From an uncultured Marmoricola sp. (GTDB taxonomy: Bacteria > Actinomycetota > Actinomycetes > Propionibacteriales > Nocardioidaceae), in NCBI RefSeq assembly GCF_943913695.1, contig NZ_CALTZE010000002.1, positions 1-64,000 of the forward strand: 64,000 bases of DNA, in the 5' to 3' direction. The notes under the pieces were generated by a model, which was not told where the DNA came from, did not search any database, and saw nothing but the letters and a program-made list of their open reading frames with translations. Shown in pieces: positions 9,609-18,176 of the stretch; the stretch's first letter is position 1; each line of letters opens with the position of its first letter. The translations under genes were made by a program, and so were the position numbers.

Positions 9609-10553
9609 CTAGGGCAGCTGCGCGAGGGTGTCGGTGAGCCGCTCGACGGGGCTCTCCAGCCCCCACTGGGCCGCGATGGCCGCCACCATCTCGGGGTCTG
9701 CGGGCGCGTGCGGCAGCGTCAGGTCGGGGGAGCCGAGGTCCAGATCGCGCACGACGGCCACCACCTCAGGCGCGACCGCCAGGTAGTCGGCAGCCGCCTT
9801 GAGCTTGCCGCGAGGGCCGGGTCCCATGTCGGACTCCGGGTCGGCGGCCGCGGCGATGATCGAGTCGAGGTCGCCGAATCGGTTCAGCAGCGTGGCCGCG
9901 GTCTTGTCGCCGACCCCCGGTACGCCGGGGAGTCCGTCGGAGGAGTCGCCGCGCATGGTGGCCAGGGCGGCGTACTGGTCGGCCGCGACGCCGTACTTTT
10001 CGCGCACCACCTCGTCGGTCACCCGCTCGTGCTTGCTGACACCGCGGGCGACGTAGAGCACGCGCACCTGCGCCTCGTCGTCGACGAGCTGGAAGAGGTC
10101 GCGGTCGCCGGTGACGATGTCGACGGGCATCCCCGCGCCGGTGGCGAGGGTCCCGATGACGTCGTCGGCCTCCATCGCCTCGTGACCGACGACGGCGATG
10201 CCGAAGGCCTCGAGCGTGGCGCGGATGAGCGGCACCTGCTGCTCCAGCGGGTCCGGCACCTCCTCGACGTCGGGGTCGCTCGCCCGCTCCGCGACCACGC
10301 GGTGCGCCTTGTAGGACGGGATCAGGTCGACCCGCCACTGCGGCCGCCAGTCGTCGTCCCAGCAGCAGGCGAGGTGGGTGGGCTCGTACTCGCCCACCAG
10401 CCGGCTGATGAAGTCGAGCAGCCCCCGCACCGCGTTGACCGGTGTGCCGTCGGGCGCGGTGATCGTGTCCGGCACCCCGAAGAACGCGCGGAAGTAGAGC
10501 GAGGCGGTGTCGAGCAGCATCAGCCGCGGGGGGACGTCGCTGGCGGGAGACAT
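9609..10553 (-). CDS. 5'-3' exonuclease (PolA N-terminal domain-like)
   Basis: 314 residues resembling the 5' nuclease domain of DNA polymerase I as a free-standing protein. Landmarks: LLDTASLYFRAFFG at the start, VNAVRGLLDFISRLV, EADDVIGTLA, the metal-binding VTGDRDLFQLVDD, then the helix-hairpin-helix region GDSSDGLPGVPGVGDKTA. It should trim flaps or RNA primers during repair or replication. The ATG is preceded by TAGGCT with a 6-base gap, so the transcript is probably leaderless. It is divergent from the Lrp-type regulator, and the shared intergenic region holds an array of TTC-N6-GAA motifs. Confidence 0.9.
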   Translation of the reverse strand: MSPASDVPPRLMLLDTASLYFRAFFGVPDTITAPDGTPVNAVRGLLDFISRLVGEYEPTHLACCWDDDWRPQWRVDLIPSYKAHRVVAERASDPDVEEVPDPLEQQVPLIRATLEAFGIAVVGHEAMEADDVIGTLATGAGMPVDIVTGDRDLFQLVDDEAQVRVLYVARGVSKHERVTDEVVREKYGVAADQYAALATMRGDSSDGLPGVPGVGDKTAATLLNRFGDLDSIIAAAADPESDMGPGPRGKLKAAADYLAVAPEVVAVVRDLDLGSPDLTLPHAPADPEMVAAIAAQWGLESPVERLTDTLAQLP

Positions 10554-10585
10554 GCGGCGAGCCTAGGGGAGTCGCCGCGTCGTAC

Positions 10586-10651
10586 TTCACACGAGATACT
10601 GGCCCTTCACACGCGAAACTTCGTGGGTGAAGGGTCGCTTTCACATGTGAA
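10586..10651. promoter_or_regulatory. Array of TTC-N6-GAA motifs, candidate Lrp/AsnC operator
   Basis: Four related 12-base elements lie between the divergent exonuclease and Lrp-type genes, starting at 10586 (ends GAT), 10606, 10620 and 10640. The last, TTCACATGTGAA, is a perfect palindrome. Starts are 20, 14 and 20 bases apart. The lrp -10 box TAGGGT is at 10682-10687, so the array sits just upstream of the core promoter. Lrp-family proteins usually bind phased arrays and autoregulate. Confidence 0.6.
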
Positions 10652-10694
10652 CCTGGGAAACCGCCGACCGGGCAGGCGACGTAGGGTCGCGGGC

Positions 10695-11132
10695 GTGGAG
10701 AAGATCGATCGGCAGATCCTGCGGCTGCTCGCCGACGACGGGCGGATGAGCTTCACCCAGCTGGGCAAGGCCACGGGGCTCTCCACGAGCGCGGTGCACC
10801 AGCGGGTCAAGCGGCTGGAGGAGCGCGGGCTGATCCTGGGGTACGGCGCCACGATCGACCACGCGGCGGCCGGGAGGCCGCTGACGGCGTTCATCTCGAT
10901 CACGCCCATCGACGTGTCGCGGCCCGACGACTACCCCCAGCTGCTGGAGGGGGTCACCGAGATCGAGTCGTGCTGGTCGGTGGCGGGGGAGGAGTCCTAC
11001 ATCCTCAAGGTGCGCGTGGCGGCGCCGACGGACCTGGAGGACCTGCTGGCCCGGATCCGGGCCCTCGCCCACGTCACCACGCGCACGACGATCGTGCTCT
11101 CGACGGCCTACGAGAACAGGACGACCCACTAG
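10695..11132 (+). CDS. Lrp/AsnC family transcriptional regulator
   Basis: 145 residues. An N-terminal AsnC-type HTH (IDRQILRLLADDGRMSFTQL, then TSAVHQRVKRLEERGLI) is followed by a RAM ligand-binding domain that ends TRTTIVLSTAYEN. Such regulators sense amino acids. I chose the GTG giving MEKIDRQIL because TAGGGT lies seven bases upstream and this matches the usual Lrp start. The frame is open far upstream, but that stretch is antisense to the exonuclease. Its TAG and the TAG of the convergent VOC gene overlap in the palindrome CTAG. Confidence 0.92.
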   Translation: MEKIDRQILRLLADDGRMSFTQLGKATGLSTSAVHQRVKRLEERGLILGYGATIDHAAAGRPLTAFISITPIDVSRPDDYPQLLEGVTEIESCWSVAGEESYILKVRVAAPTDLEDLLARIRALAHVTTRTTIVLSTAYENRTTH

Positions 11133-11614
11133 CGACCGTCGTAGATCGCCTGCAACGCCTCGATGTCGAAGGCACGACCCTCGATGCCCATGAAGTGCGA
11201 GACCACGCGCCGGACCCGCTCGGGGTCGGGGTCCATCATCATCTTGTCGAGCACCGCCGGGTAGACCTGCCAGCTCATGCCGTAGCGGTCCTGGAGCCAC
11301 CCGCACTGCCCGGGCACGCCGCCGTCGGTCAGGGCGGCCCACAGGTGGTCGATCTCCTCCTGGGTGTCGCACGGGACCGCCAGCGAGATCGACTCGTTGG
11401 GCTCGAAGCGGGTGTCGGCACCGTTGATGCCGACGTAGGTGCGGCCCATGAGGGTGAAGTAGACGGCCATCGGCTGGCCTGCCCAGTCTCCCGCCTCGGG
11501 GCCGTAGTCGTTGGTGTAGAGGATCGCGCTGTCCTCGAAGAGCGAGACGTAGAACTCCACGCGCTCCTCGATCTTGCCGTCGTTGACCCAGAGGTTGGGG
11601 ATGATCTGCTGCAT
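11129..11614 (-). CDS. VOC-superfamily (PhnB-like) protein
   Basis: 161 residues. It starts MQQIIPNLWVNDGKIEERVE and continues with FYVSLFEDSAIL, GINGADTRFEPNESISLAV and YGMSWQVYP, the pattern of PhnB-like glyoxalase-fold proteins often labelled 3-demethylubiquinone methyltransferase-like. No enzymatic function can be assigned; relatives bind small molecules. Unlike many neighbours it has a leader with an AGGAGA ribosome site seven bases before the ATG. It is convergent with the Lrp gene, sharing stop-codon bases. Confidence 0.8.
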   Translation of the reverse strand: MQQIIPNLWVNDGKIEERVEFYVSLFEDSAILYTNDYGPEAGDWAGQPMAVYFTLMGRTYVGINGADTRFEPNESISLAVPCDTQEEIDHLWAALTDGGVPGQCGWLQDRYGMSWQVYPAVLDKMMMDPDPERVRRVVSHFMGIEGRAFDIEALQAIYDGR

Positions 11615-11655
11615 CGTGGCTCTCCTGGTGTAGGGGGATGCAGTGCTGACCAGGC

Positions 11656-12897
11656 TCAGGACCGCGACTCATCGCGCAGGCGGCGTACGACGGGGGCGCT
11701 GGAGCCCGGCAGCAGGGCAGCCGGGTCGTCGGGGAGCCGCAGCGAGGCGGTCACGCCCGGGTCGAGCCGGTAGGGCGCGGAGAGCAGCACGCCGCCCAGC
11801 AGGCGGCGCAGCCGGGAGAGCTCGGCACGCACCGTGACCTCGCGGGCAGCCTCGGCGAAGAGGTCGTCGGCGAGCTGGGCGGCCGTGCGACCCCGGTGGC
11901 CGGCGCGCACCAGCGCGAGCAGGATCTCGGCGTGCCGGGGCGAGAGCCGGCGCGCCCAGACCCCCGCCTCGCTCTCGACGCGGCAGACCGGGTCGGCGCT
12001 GAGGTCGAGCTCCAGGCGCGAGCCGGCCTGCTGCTCGGTGACGTCGAGACGCAGCAGCCACCCCCCGGCAAGCGGCTCGGCGACGGCCGGCCCCAGGGTC
12101 GGCAGCCACAGCGGGCCCCCGCCGAGGTCGTGGGGCAGCGCCACCCGGTCGGGCGTGCGCGACCCGATGGCGGCGGCGAGGTGGCCGTAGCGGTCGACCG
12201 CCAGCGCGTCACCCTGTAGCCGCGCCAGCACCGGTGCGGCGACGGCGCGCAGCCGGTCGAGGTCGGCGCGGTGCCGCTCGGCGACCTCGAGGCTGGTCGT
12301 GCGGGCGGCCAGCTCGACCAGCGCGAGCTCGGCCGGGTGCATGCCGCGGGTGGGTCCGCTGACGTCGACGACGCCGAGCGTGCGTCCCGACCACGGGTCC
12401 TTGATCGGGGCGGCCGCACAGCCCCACCGGGTGTGGGACTCGCAGAAGTGCTCCGGACCCCGGATGTGCACGCCCTCGTCGAGCACGAGGGCGGTGCCGA
12501 TCGCGTTGGTGCCGACGTTGGTCTCGGTCCAGTCGGACCCGCCGACGAAGCCGAGGTCGTCGGCCGCACGGCGTACGCCGCTGCTCCCCGCGCGCCACAG
12601 CACCCGGCCCTCCGCGTCGGCGACCACCACCATCTGGCCGGCGTCGATCACTGAGGCCAGGGTGCGGGTCAGGCGCGGCACGAAGTCGGCCAGGCCGGTC
12701 TCGGCCCTGCGCCGCTCGAGCTCGGCGCCGGCCAGGGGCGGCACCTCCGGGGAGGCGCCCGGGTCGAGGCCACCGGCGGCGACGCGCCGCCACGAGGCGG
12801 CGATGGGGCTGCGGGGCGCGTGGGCCGCCCCACCCGGGCTCTCGAGCGCGGCCTCGCGCCGGCGATGCATCGCCAGGTGCGTCGAGGGCTCGGTCAC
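11656..12897 (-). CDS. GAF-domain transcriptional regulator (AcoR-like N-terminus)
   Basis: 413 residues from the GTG giving MTEPSTHLAMHRRREAAL; an upstream ATG at 12954 would add 19 residues and place a tandem repeat inside the gene, so I prefer the later start. Residues near 25-60 (RSPIAASWRRVAAGGLDPG) match the start of acetoin-type activators. A GAF domain follows, with VGGSDWTETNVGTNAIGTAL and CESHTRWGCAAAPI, which sense small metabolites. There is no AAA+ sigma-54 module. The C-terminus (LSPRHAEILLALVRAGHRGR, then LSRLRRLLG) looks like a winged-helix DNA-binding region. It probably controls the divergent monooxygenase gene. Confidence 0.8.
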   Translation of the reverse strand: MTEPSTHLAMHRRREAALESPGGAAHAPRSPIAASWRRVAAGGLDPGASPEVPPLAGAELERRRAETGLADFVPRLTRTLASVIDAGQMVVVADAEGRVLWRAGSSGVRRAADDLGFVGGSDWTETNVGTNAIGTALVLDEGVHIRGPEHFCESHTRWGCAAAPIKDPWSGRTLGVVDVSGPTRGMHPAELALVELAARTTSLEVAERHRADLDRLRAVAAPVLARLQGDALAVDRYGHLAAAIGSRTPDRVALPHDLGGGPLWLPTLGPAVAEPLAGGWLLRLDVTEQQAGSRLELDLSADPVCRVESEAGVWARRLSPRHAEILLALVRAGHRGRTAAQLADDLFAEAAREVTVRAELSRLRRLLGGVLLSAPYRLDPGVTASLRLPDDPAALLPGSSAPVVRRLRDESRS

Positions 12898-12915
12898 GGG
12901 GGTCCTGGGTCCGGG

Positions 12916-12935
12916 GCGCTGCAACGCGCTGCAAC
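12916..12935. promoter_or_regulatory. Perfect 10-bp tandem repeat, candidate operator
   Basis: GCGCTGCAAC occurs twice head to tail in the 100-bp divergent region between the GAF regulator and the monooxygenase. It lies just upstream of the regulator's preferred start and 65 bases from the monooxygenase start. A direct repeat suggests tandem binding of one regulator on one face, spaced one helical turn. Confidence 0.5.
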
Positions 12936-12999
12936 GCTGTCGTCGAGGAGGCACACGGGTGTGTGCTCGGTCACAGCCACCCTAGGTGAAGGAGCAGAC

Positions 13000-14835
13000 A
13001 TGACCCAGGCCCCCGCACGGGAGACCGCGACCGACGCCACCTCCGCACAGGCCCGCGCCGAGCGCTGGCTCGCCGACTTCGAGTCGGCGCTGCGCAGTCG
13101 TGACGCCGAGGCAGCCGCGGGGCTCTTCGCCACCGAGAGCTACTGGCGCGACCTGATCGCCTTCACCTGGAACATCCACACCTCCGAGGGTCGCGACCAG
13201 ATCGCCGGGATGCTCGGCGACGTCCTCGAGGGGGTGGACCCCTCCGGGTTCGTGGTGACCGAGCCCGCCGAGGAGGCCGACGGCGTGGTCACCGCCTGGA
13301 TCGCCTTCGAGACGGCCGTGGGCCGGGCCAACGGCCTGTTGCGGCTGAAGGAGGAGGACGGCGCCGACCGGGCCTGGACCCTGCTGACCGCGATGTACGA
13401 GCTCAAGGGTCACGAGGAGCCCCGCGGCACGCACCGTCCTAAGGGCGTCAACCACGGCGCCCACAAGGACCGCGTCACGTGGGCCGAGGCCCGCCAGCAG
13501 GAGGCCGAGAGCCTGGGCAGCACAGTGCAGCCCTACGTGCTCGTCGTCGGCGGCGGTCAGGGCGGGATCGCGCTCGGCGCCCGGCTGCGGCAGCTCGGCG
13601 TCCCTGCGCTGGTCGTCGACAAGCACCCGCGGCCCGGCGACCAGTGGCGCAGCCGCTACAAGAGCCTGTGCCTGCACGACCCGGTCTGGTACGACCACCT
13701 GCCCTACCTGAAGTTTCCCGACAACTGGCCGGTCTTCGCGCCCAAGGACAAGGTGGGCGACTGGCTGGAGTCCTACACCCGGATCATGGAGGTGCCCTAC
13801 TGGTCCAACACCACGGCCACCTCGGCGACGTGGTCGGAGGAGGCCGGGGAGTGGACGGTGGAGGTGGAGCGCGACGGCAAGCCCGTCACGCTGCGCCCGC
13901 AGCACCTGGTGTTCGCGACCGGCATGTCGGGCAAGCCCCGGATCCCCGAGATCGAGGGAGCCGACGTCTTCCGCGGCGACCTGCACCACTCCTCGCGCCA
14001 CCCCGGCCCCGACGCGTACGCCGGCAAGCGCGCGGTCGTCATCGGCAGCAACAACTCCGCCTTCGACATCTGCGGGGCGCTGTGGGAGCACGACGCCGAC
14101 GTCACGATGGTGCAGCGCTCCTCGACCCACATCGTCAAGAGCGACAGCCTGATGGACATCGGCCTCGGCGACCTCTACTCCGAGCGGGCGCTGGCTGCGG
14201 GGGTGACCACCGAGAAGGCCGACCTGATCTTCGCCTCGCTGCCCTACCGGATCCTGCACACCTTCCAGATCCCGGCGTACGAGGCGATGGCCGAGCGCGA
14301 CAAGGAGTTCTACGAGCGGCTGGAGGCCTCGGGCTTCTGGCACGACTGGGGCGACGACGGCTCCGGCCTGTTCATGAAGTACCTGCGCCGGGGCTCGGGC
14401 TACTACATCGACGTGGGCGCGGCCGACCTCGTCGCCGACGGGGAGGTCAAGCTGGCCCACGGACAGGTGGTCCGTCTCACCGAGGACTCCGTGGTGCTCG
14501 ACGACGGCACCGAGCTGCCGGCCGACCTCGTCGTGCTCGCGACCGGCTACAACTCCATGAACGGCTGGGTCGCCGACCTCGTCGACCAGGAGACGGCCGA
14601 CCGGCTCGGCAAGTGCTGGGGTCTGGGCTCGGAGACGACCAAGGACCCGGGCCCGTGGCAGGGCGAGCAGCGCAACATGTGGAAGCCGACCCAGGTCACC
14701 AACCTGTGGATGCACGGCGGCAACCTGCACCAGTCGCGGCACTACTCGCTCTACCTCGCGCTGCAGCTCAAGGCGCGCTTCGAGGGCATCCCCACCCCCG
14801 TCCACGCGCTGGCGCCGGTGCACCACACGGGCTGA
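13000..14835 (+). CDS. Flavin-dependent monooxygenase with N-terminal NTF2-like domain
   Basis: 611 residues. The first 140 or so look like a SnoaL/NTF2-like domain (AERWLADFESALRSRDAEAA, then AGLFATESYWRDLIAFTWNI). The rest is a two-dinucleotide-fold flavoprotein: VVGGGQGG near residue 182 for FAD, FRGDLHH near 323, which resembles the FMO/Baeyer-Villiger FxGxxxH signature but with His where W or P is usual, and VIGSNNSAFDIC near 346 for NAD(P)H. VVLATGYNSMNGW matches the late FMO ATGY motif. The substrate cannot be read. A GAAGGAG ribosome site precedes the ATG. The divergent GAF regulator suggests substrate induction. Confidence 0.85.
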   Translation: MTQAPARETATDATSAQARAERWLADFESALRSRDAEAAAGLFATESYWRDLIAFTWNIHTSEGRDQIAGMLGDVLEGVDPSGFVVTEPAEEADGVVTAWIAFETAVGRANGLLRLKEEDGADRAWTLLTAMYELKGHEEPRGTHRPKGVNHGAHKDRVTWAEARQQEAESLGSTVQPYVLVVGGGQGGIALGARLRQLGVPALVVDKHPRPGDQWRSRYKSLCLHDPVWYDHLPYLKFPDNWPVFAPKDKVGDWLESYTRIMEVPYWSNTTATSATWSEEAGEWTVEVERDGKPVTLRPQHLVFATGMSGKPRIPEIEGADVFRGDLHHSSRHPGPDAYAGKRAVVIGSNNSAFDICGALWEHDADVTMVQRSSTHIVKSDSLMDIGLGDLYSERALAAGVTTEKADLIFASLPYRILHTFQIPAYEAMAERDKEFYERLEASGFWHDWGDDGSGLFMKYLRRGSGYYIDVGAADLVADGEVKLAHGQVVRLTEDSVVLDDGTELPADLVVLATGYNSMNGWVADLVDQETADRLGKCWGLGSETTKDPGPWQGEQRNMWKPTQVTNLWMHGGNLHQSRHYSLYLALQLKARFEGIPTPVHALAPVHHTG

Positions 14836-14846
14836 GCAGGCCCGAC

Positions 14847-14881
14847 GCTGACCCTGCGCCTACGAGCGGCGCAGGGTCAGC
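14847..14881. terminator. Long inverted repeat between convergent genes
   Basis: Two 13-base arms, GCTGACCCTGCGC and GCGCAGGGTCAGC, pair perfectly around a 9-base loop that contains the stop codon of the minus-strand phosphatidyltransferase gene. It sits between two convergent stops, so it can work as a bidirectional terminator. No T-run is seen. Confidence 0.75.
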
Positions 14882-15606
14882 AGCACGCTGGCGACGACGT
14901 AGTAGGCGACGTAGCCCAGCGAGAGTCCGGCGAGCAGCGGGCTGGGGTCGGGCAGCTGGAGCAGCAGCACGGCGTAGGAGACCAGCCACAGCGCGGCGAG
15001 GGTGAGGTTGAGGCTGCGCGCGACGCGGGTGCGCGAGGGGTAGATGTACTTGATCGGCACGAAGACCAGCACAGCGCAGGTCAGCAGCAGCCCGGCCGTC
15101 ACCGCCGGCGAGATGCCGAGCAGGATCACGTAGAAGGCCAGGACGTTCCAGTAGCTCGGGAAGCCCAGGAAGCAGTGGTCGTCGGTCTTGGCGTCGACCC
15201 GGCAGAACTGGTAGCTCGAGGCCAGCAGCGGGATCACCGCCAGCGCCGACCCCAGGGGGCCTTCGGGCAGGTAGCCGCCGTTCCAGAGCATGAAGATCGG
15301 GACGAAGCAGTAGGTGATGTAGTCGACGATGTCGTCGAGCCGGGCGCCGTCGAAGGTCGGGATGACCTGCTTGACCCGCAGCCGCCGGGCGAGCATGCCG
15401 TCGGTGCCGTCGATGAGCAGGGCCACCAGCAGCAGCCACAGCGCGGCGACCTCGTCGCCCTGCACGGTCGCCACCAGCGTCAGGAACGCCAGGGCGGTGC
15501 CGCTGGCGGTGTAGGTGTGCAGCGCCCACCCCGCAGCACGCTGCCGCTGCGTGGGGGTCGCGAAGGTGTCGGCGTTGGGCTCGCCAGCCAGGGGCGCAGC
15601 GGTCAT
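14860..15606 (-). CDS. Phosphatidylcholine synthase-like CDP-alcohol phosphatidyltransferase
   Basis: 248 residues with about eight membrane segments. The CDP-alcohol phosphotransferase motif reads DGTDGMLARRLRV, then FDGARLDDIVDY, which matches the longer spacing and LDD ending typical of bacterial phosphatidylcholine synthase (Pcs) rather than of PgsA. Pcs condenses choline with CDP-diacylglycerol. I chose the ATG giving MTAAPLAGEPNADTF, with AGAGG about 11 bases upstream; an ATG 12 codons earlier is possible. Its 3' end is part of the terminator hairpin. Whether choline is the real substrate is inferred from the motif alone. Confidence 0.8.
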   Translation of the reverse strand: MTAAPLAGEPNADTFATPTQRQRAAGWALHTYTASGTALAFLTLVATVQGDEVAALWLLLVALLIDGTDGMLARRLRVKQVIPTFDGARLDDIVDYITYCFVPIFMLWNGGYLPEGPLGSALAVIPLLASSYQFCRVDAKTDDHCFLGFPSYWNVLAFYVILLGISPAVTAGLLLTCAVLVFVPIKYIYPSRTRVARSLNLTLAALWLVSYAVLLLQLPDPSPLLAGLSLGYVAYYVVASVLLTLRRS

Positions 15607-15698
15607 CGTGGGTGAGACCTCTCGTCGTGTGGGTCCAAGCATGAGGGACGAGAGGGGTCCCTGTCGTCCCGGCGCCCGTGTCGCGTGCGTCGGTCCGC

Positions 15699-16700
15699 TC
15701 AGCGGAGCAGGTCGAGGACGGCCTTCTCCAGCGCCACCTGCTTCTCGGTGGGGGAGTCGTACTCCGTCAGCACGAGGTCACGGTCGATGGTGGTGCCGGA
15801 CTCGTAGAGGTCGATGACCCGGGGGTCGACGTAGGAGCTCTTCGCCATCGTCGGCGTGTTGCCGAGGTAGTCCGAGACCTCGGTCACCGCGGCCTTCACG
15901 GCCCGCTGCCGCGACCGCTTGGTGTCACCGGGCTCGTCGGTGGCGGCGAGCGATGCGGCCGCGATCACGGTGGCGTGCCAGGTGCGGAAGTCCTTGGCGG
16001 TGAGCTCCTCGAAGAGGCCGCCGAGGTACTGGTTGACCGCCGGCCCGTCGAGGTCGCGCCACGAGCGCTGCAGCTGGTAGGCGAGCAGTCGCTCGGAGCC
16101 GCCTCGGCGGCGGCGCATCCGGTCGAGGGCGTCGAGGACGGCGGGGTCGTCGATGTCGATGCTGTGCTCGACACCGGACTTGCCGACGAAGCGGAAGCGC
16201 AGTACGCCGCCCTGGCGGCGTACGTGGTGCTTGTGCAGCGTCGTGAGGCCGAAGGAGCCGTTGGAGTCGGCGTAGACGTCGCTGCCGATGCGGAAGTAGC
16301 CGAGATCGAGCAACCGCACCGCCACGGCGTTGGCGCGCTCCAGCGGCATCTTCTCGAGCCCGAGGTCACGGGTGATCGCCTCCCGGGCCTCGGGCATCCG
16401 CTCGGCGGCCCGCAGCACGCGGTCGAACTTCAGCTTGTCGCGCTGCACCCGCCACTGCGGGTGGTAGAGGTACTGCCGGCGACCGGCGTCGTCGGTGCCG
16501 GTCGCCTGGATGTGGCCGTTGGGCCACGGGCAGATCCACACGTCCTGCCAGGCCGGTGGGATCGCCAGCGACTTGATCCGCTCGATCTCCTCGCGATCGG
16601 TGATCCGCTCGCCGTCCTGGTCGAGGAAGGTCCATCCCGAGCCGGCGCGCCGGCGCCGCAGTCCGACGCCGTGGGGGGAGGAGGTGCGCAGTCGTGCCAT
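15699..16700 (-). CDS. Eukaryotic-like DNA topoisomerase IB
   Basis: 333 residues of the poxvirus-like type IB family, which relaxes supercoils through a 3'-phosphotyrosine. Visible are IPPAWQDVWICPWPNGHIQA in the N-terminal cap, LHKHHVRRQGG and FVGKSG with catalytic Arg and Lys, KDFRTWHAT, and MAKSSYVDPRVIDLY near the end, in which Tyr290 is the expected nucleophile. The catalytic His of viral enzymes is Asn here (LGNTPT), a substitution I recall from the Deinococcus enzyme. The start is the ATG giving MARLRTSSPHG; one 11 codons upstream also fits. It is divergent from the MFS gene. Confidence 0.88.
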   Translation of the reverse strand: MARLRTSSPHGVGLRRRRAGSGWTFLDQDGERITDREEIERIKSLAIPPAWQDVWICPWPNGHIQATGTDDAGRRQYLYHPQWRVQRDKLKFDRVLRAAERMPEAREAITRDLGLEKMPLERANAVAVRLLDLGYFRIGSDVYADSNGSFGLTTLHKHHVRRQGGVLRFRFVGKSGVEHSIDIDDPAVLDALDRMRRRRGGSERLLAYQLQRSWRDLDGPAVNQYLGGLFEELTAKDFRTWHATVIAAASLAATDEPGDTKRSRQRAVKAAVTEVSDYLGNTPTMAKSSYVDPRVIDLYESGTTIDRDLVLTEYDSPTEKQVALEKAVLDLLR

Positions 16701-16820
16701 GCGACGCCAGTTCCCGCCCGGCGCCTGCCACATGCCCGCCCTGCCACACGACGGCGGCGAAAACCCGATGAGTCCACGGCACCCGGTGGGTCACACTCGG
16801 GGAGGAAGGCAGGGAGCACC

Positions 16821-18176
16821 ATGACAGAGCAGCTGGCCCCGGACCGCGCGGGCGACGGCGGGGAGAGGGGCACCCGGCTGCCTCGGCTGCTGCGCCCCTT
16901 CCGACACTCCGCCTACCGACGCCTGGCCGTGGCGATGGCCCTGACCACGTTCACCGCCGGCGTGTGGGTGGTGGCCATGGTGTGGGAGGTCATCCGCATC
17001 GGTGGCGGCCCGACCCAGCTCTCCCTCGTGATGACCGCGATGTCGGTCGGCGTGCTGGTGCCCGCGCTGCTCGCCGGCGCCGTGGCGGACCGGGTGCCGC
17101 AGAAGCGGATCCTGCAGGGCGTCTCGGTCGTGGAGCTGCTGGTCATCGGCGGCGTCGCGCTGCTCTCCGTCGCCGACGCCACGCGACTGGGGCACCTGGT
17201 GGCGGGGTCGCTCGTGCTCGGGATGTCGATGGCCTTCTACTTCCCGGCCTACTCCGCCTGGCTACCGTCGCTGGTCGAGCCGAGCGAGCTCCAGGCGGTC
17301 AACGGCGTCGAGGGGATGGCGCGTCCGGTGCTCCAGCAGGCGGCTGGCCCCGCCGTGGCCGGCTTCGTCGTGGGTGCCGCCAGCGCGGGCGCGGCCCTCT
17401 CGGTGGCCGCGGCGGTCTCGCTGGCGGGGTTGGTCGCGGTCTCCCTCGTCCCGATGACCGCCGTACGCCGCGACCTCGCCGCCCAGCAGCCGGGTCACGT
17501 CGTCGTGGCCGCGCTGCGCGACATCGGCGAGGGCTTCGGCTACATGGTGCGCACCCCATGGCTGCTGGCGACCCTGCTCTTCGCCTCGGTGATGGTGCTG
17601 GTCTTCATGGGACCGCTCGAGGTGCTGGTGCCCTTCCTGGTCAAGGACCAGCTGGGGGGCGGGCCCGGCGACCACGCCACCGTGCTGGTCATGTTCGGGG
17701 TCGGGGGCGCCGTCGGGTCGCTGGTCATGGGCGCCCTGCCGATGCCGCGGCGCTACCTGACGTGGATGAACGTGATGTGGGGCCTGGGATGCCTGCCGAT
17801 GGTCGTGATCGGCTTCGCCACCGCCCTGTGGCAGGTCTACGCGGCTGCCTTCGTGCTGGGGCTGGGCTTCTCGGCGCCGATGGTCATCTGGGGCACGCTG
17901 CTGCAGCGCAGGGTGCCGGCCGAGCTGCTCGGGCGGGTCTCCTCGCTCGACTTCTTCGTCTCGCTGGCCTTCATGCCCGTCTCCATGGCACTGGCCGGCC
18001 CGGTCAGCGAGCTGATCGGTGTGACCAACACCTTCCTGCTCGCCGGCGTGCTCCCGCCGCTGCTGGCCGTGGTGGCGGTCGCGTGGGCGCGGATGCCGGC
18101 CGACGAGATCGCGCACCCGCTGGGCGGACCACCGGACGCGCCGGAGGCCACGACCAGCGGAGACGTCACGACGTGA
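16821..18176 (+). CDS. MFS transporter (MFS_3/EntS-like exporter)
   Basis: 451 residues with about twelve membrane segments. GVWVVAMVWEVIRIGGGPTQ, LLAGAVADRVPQKRIL, the loop 2-3 motif, and FGVGGAVGSLVMGALP match the EntS/MFS_3 branch, which exports siderophores, macrolides and other small molecules. The substrate is unknown. A GGGAG ribosome site lies four bases before the ATG. The stop overlaps the convergent aminomutase gene by 11 bases, leaving no room for a terminator between them. Confidence 0.88.
   Translation: MTEQLAPDRAGDGGERGTRLPRLLRPFRHSAYRRLAVAMALTTFTAGVWVVAMVWEVIRIGGGPTQLSLVMTAMSVGVLVPALLAGAVADRVPQKRILQGVSVVELLVIGGVALLSVADATRLGHLVAGSLVLGMSMAFYFPAYSAWLPSLVEPSELQAVNGVEGMARPVLQQAAGPAVAGFVVGAASAGAALSVAAAVSLAGLVAVSLVPMTAVRRDLAAQQPGHVVVAALRDIGEGFGYMVRTPWLLATLLFASVMVLVFMGPLEVLVPFLVKDQLGGGPGDHATVLVMFGVGGAVGSLVMGALPMPRRYLTWMNVMWGLGCLPMVVIGFATALWQVYAAAFVLGLGFSAPMVIWGTLLQRRVPAELLGRVSSLDFFVSLAFMPVSMALAGPVSELIGVTNTFLLAGVLPPLLAVVAVAWARMPADEIAHPLGGPPDAPEATTSGDVTT

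Noticed and set aside
9156..9612. Several open frames of 90-220 codons over the repeat array
   Set aside because: They translate the same repeat in different frames and have no ribosome site or family match.
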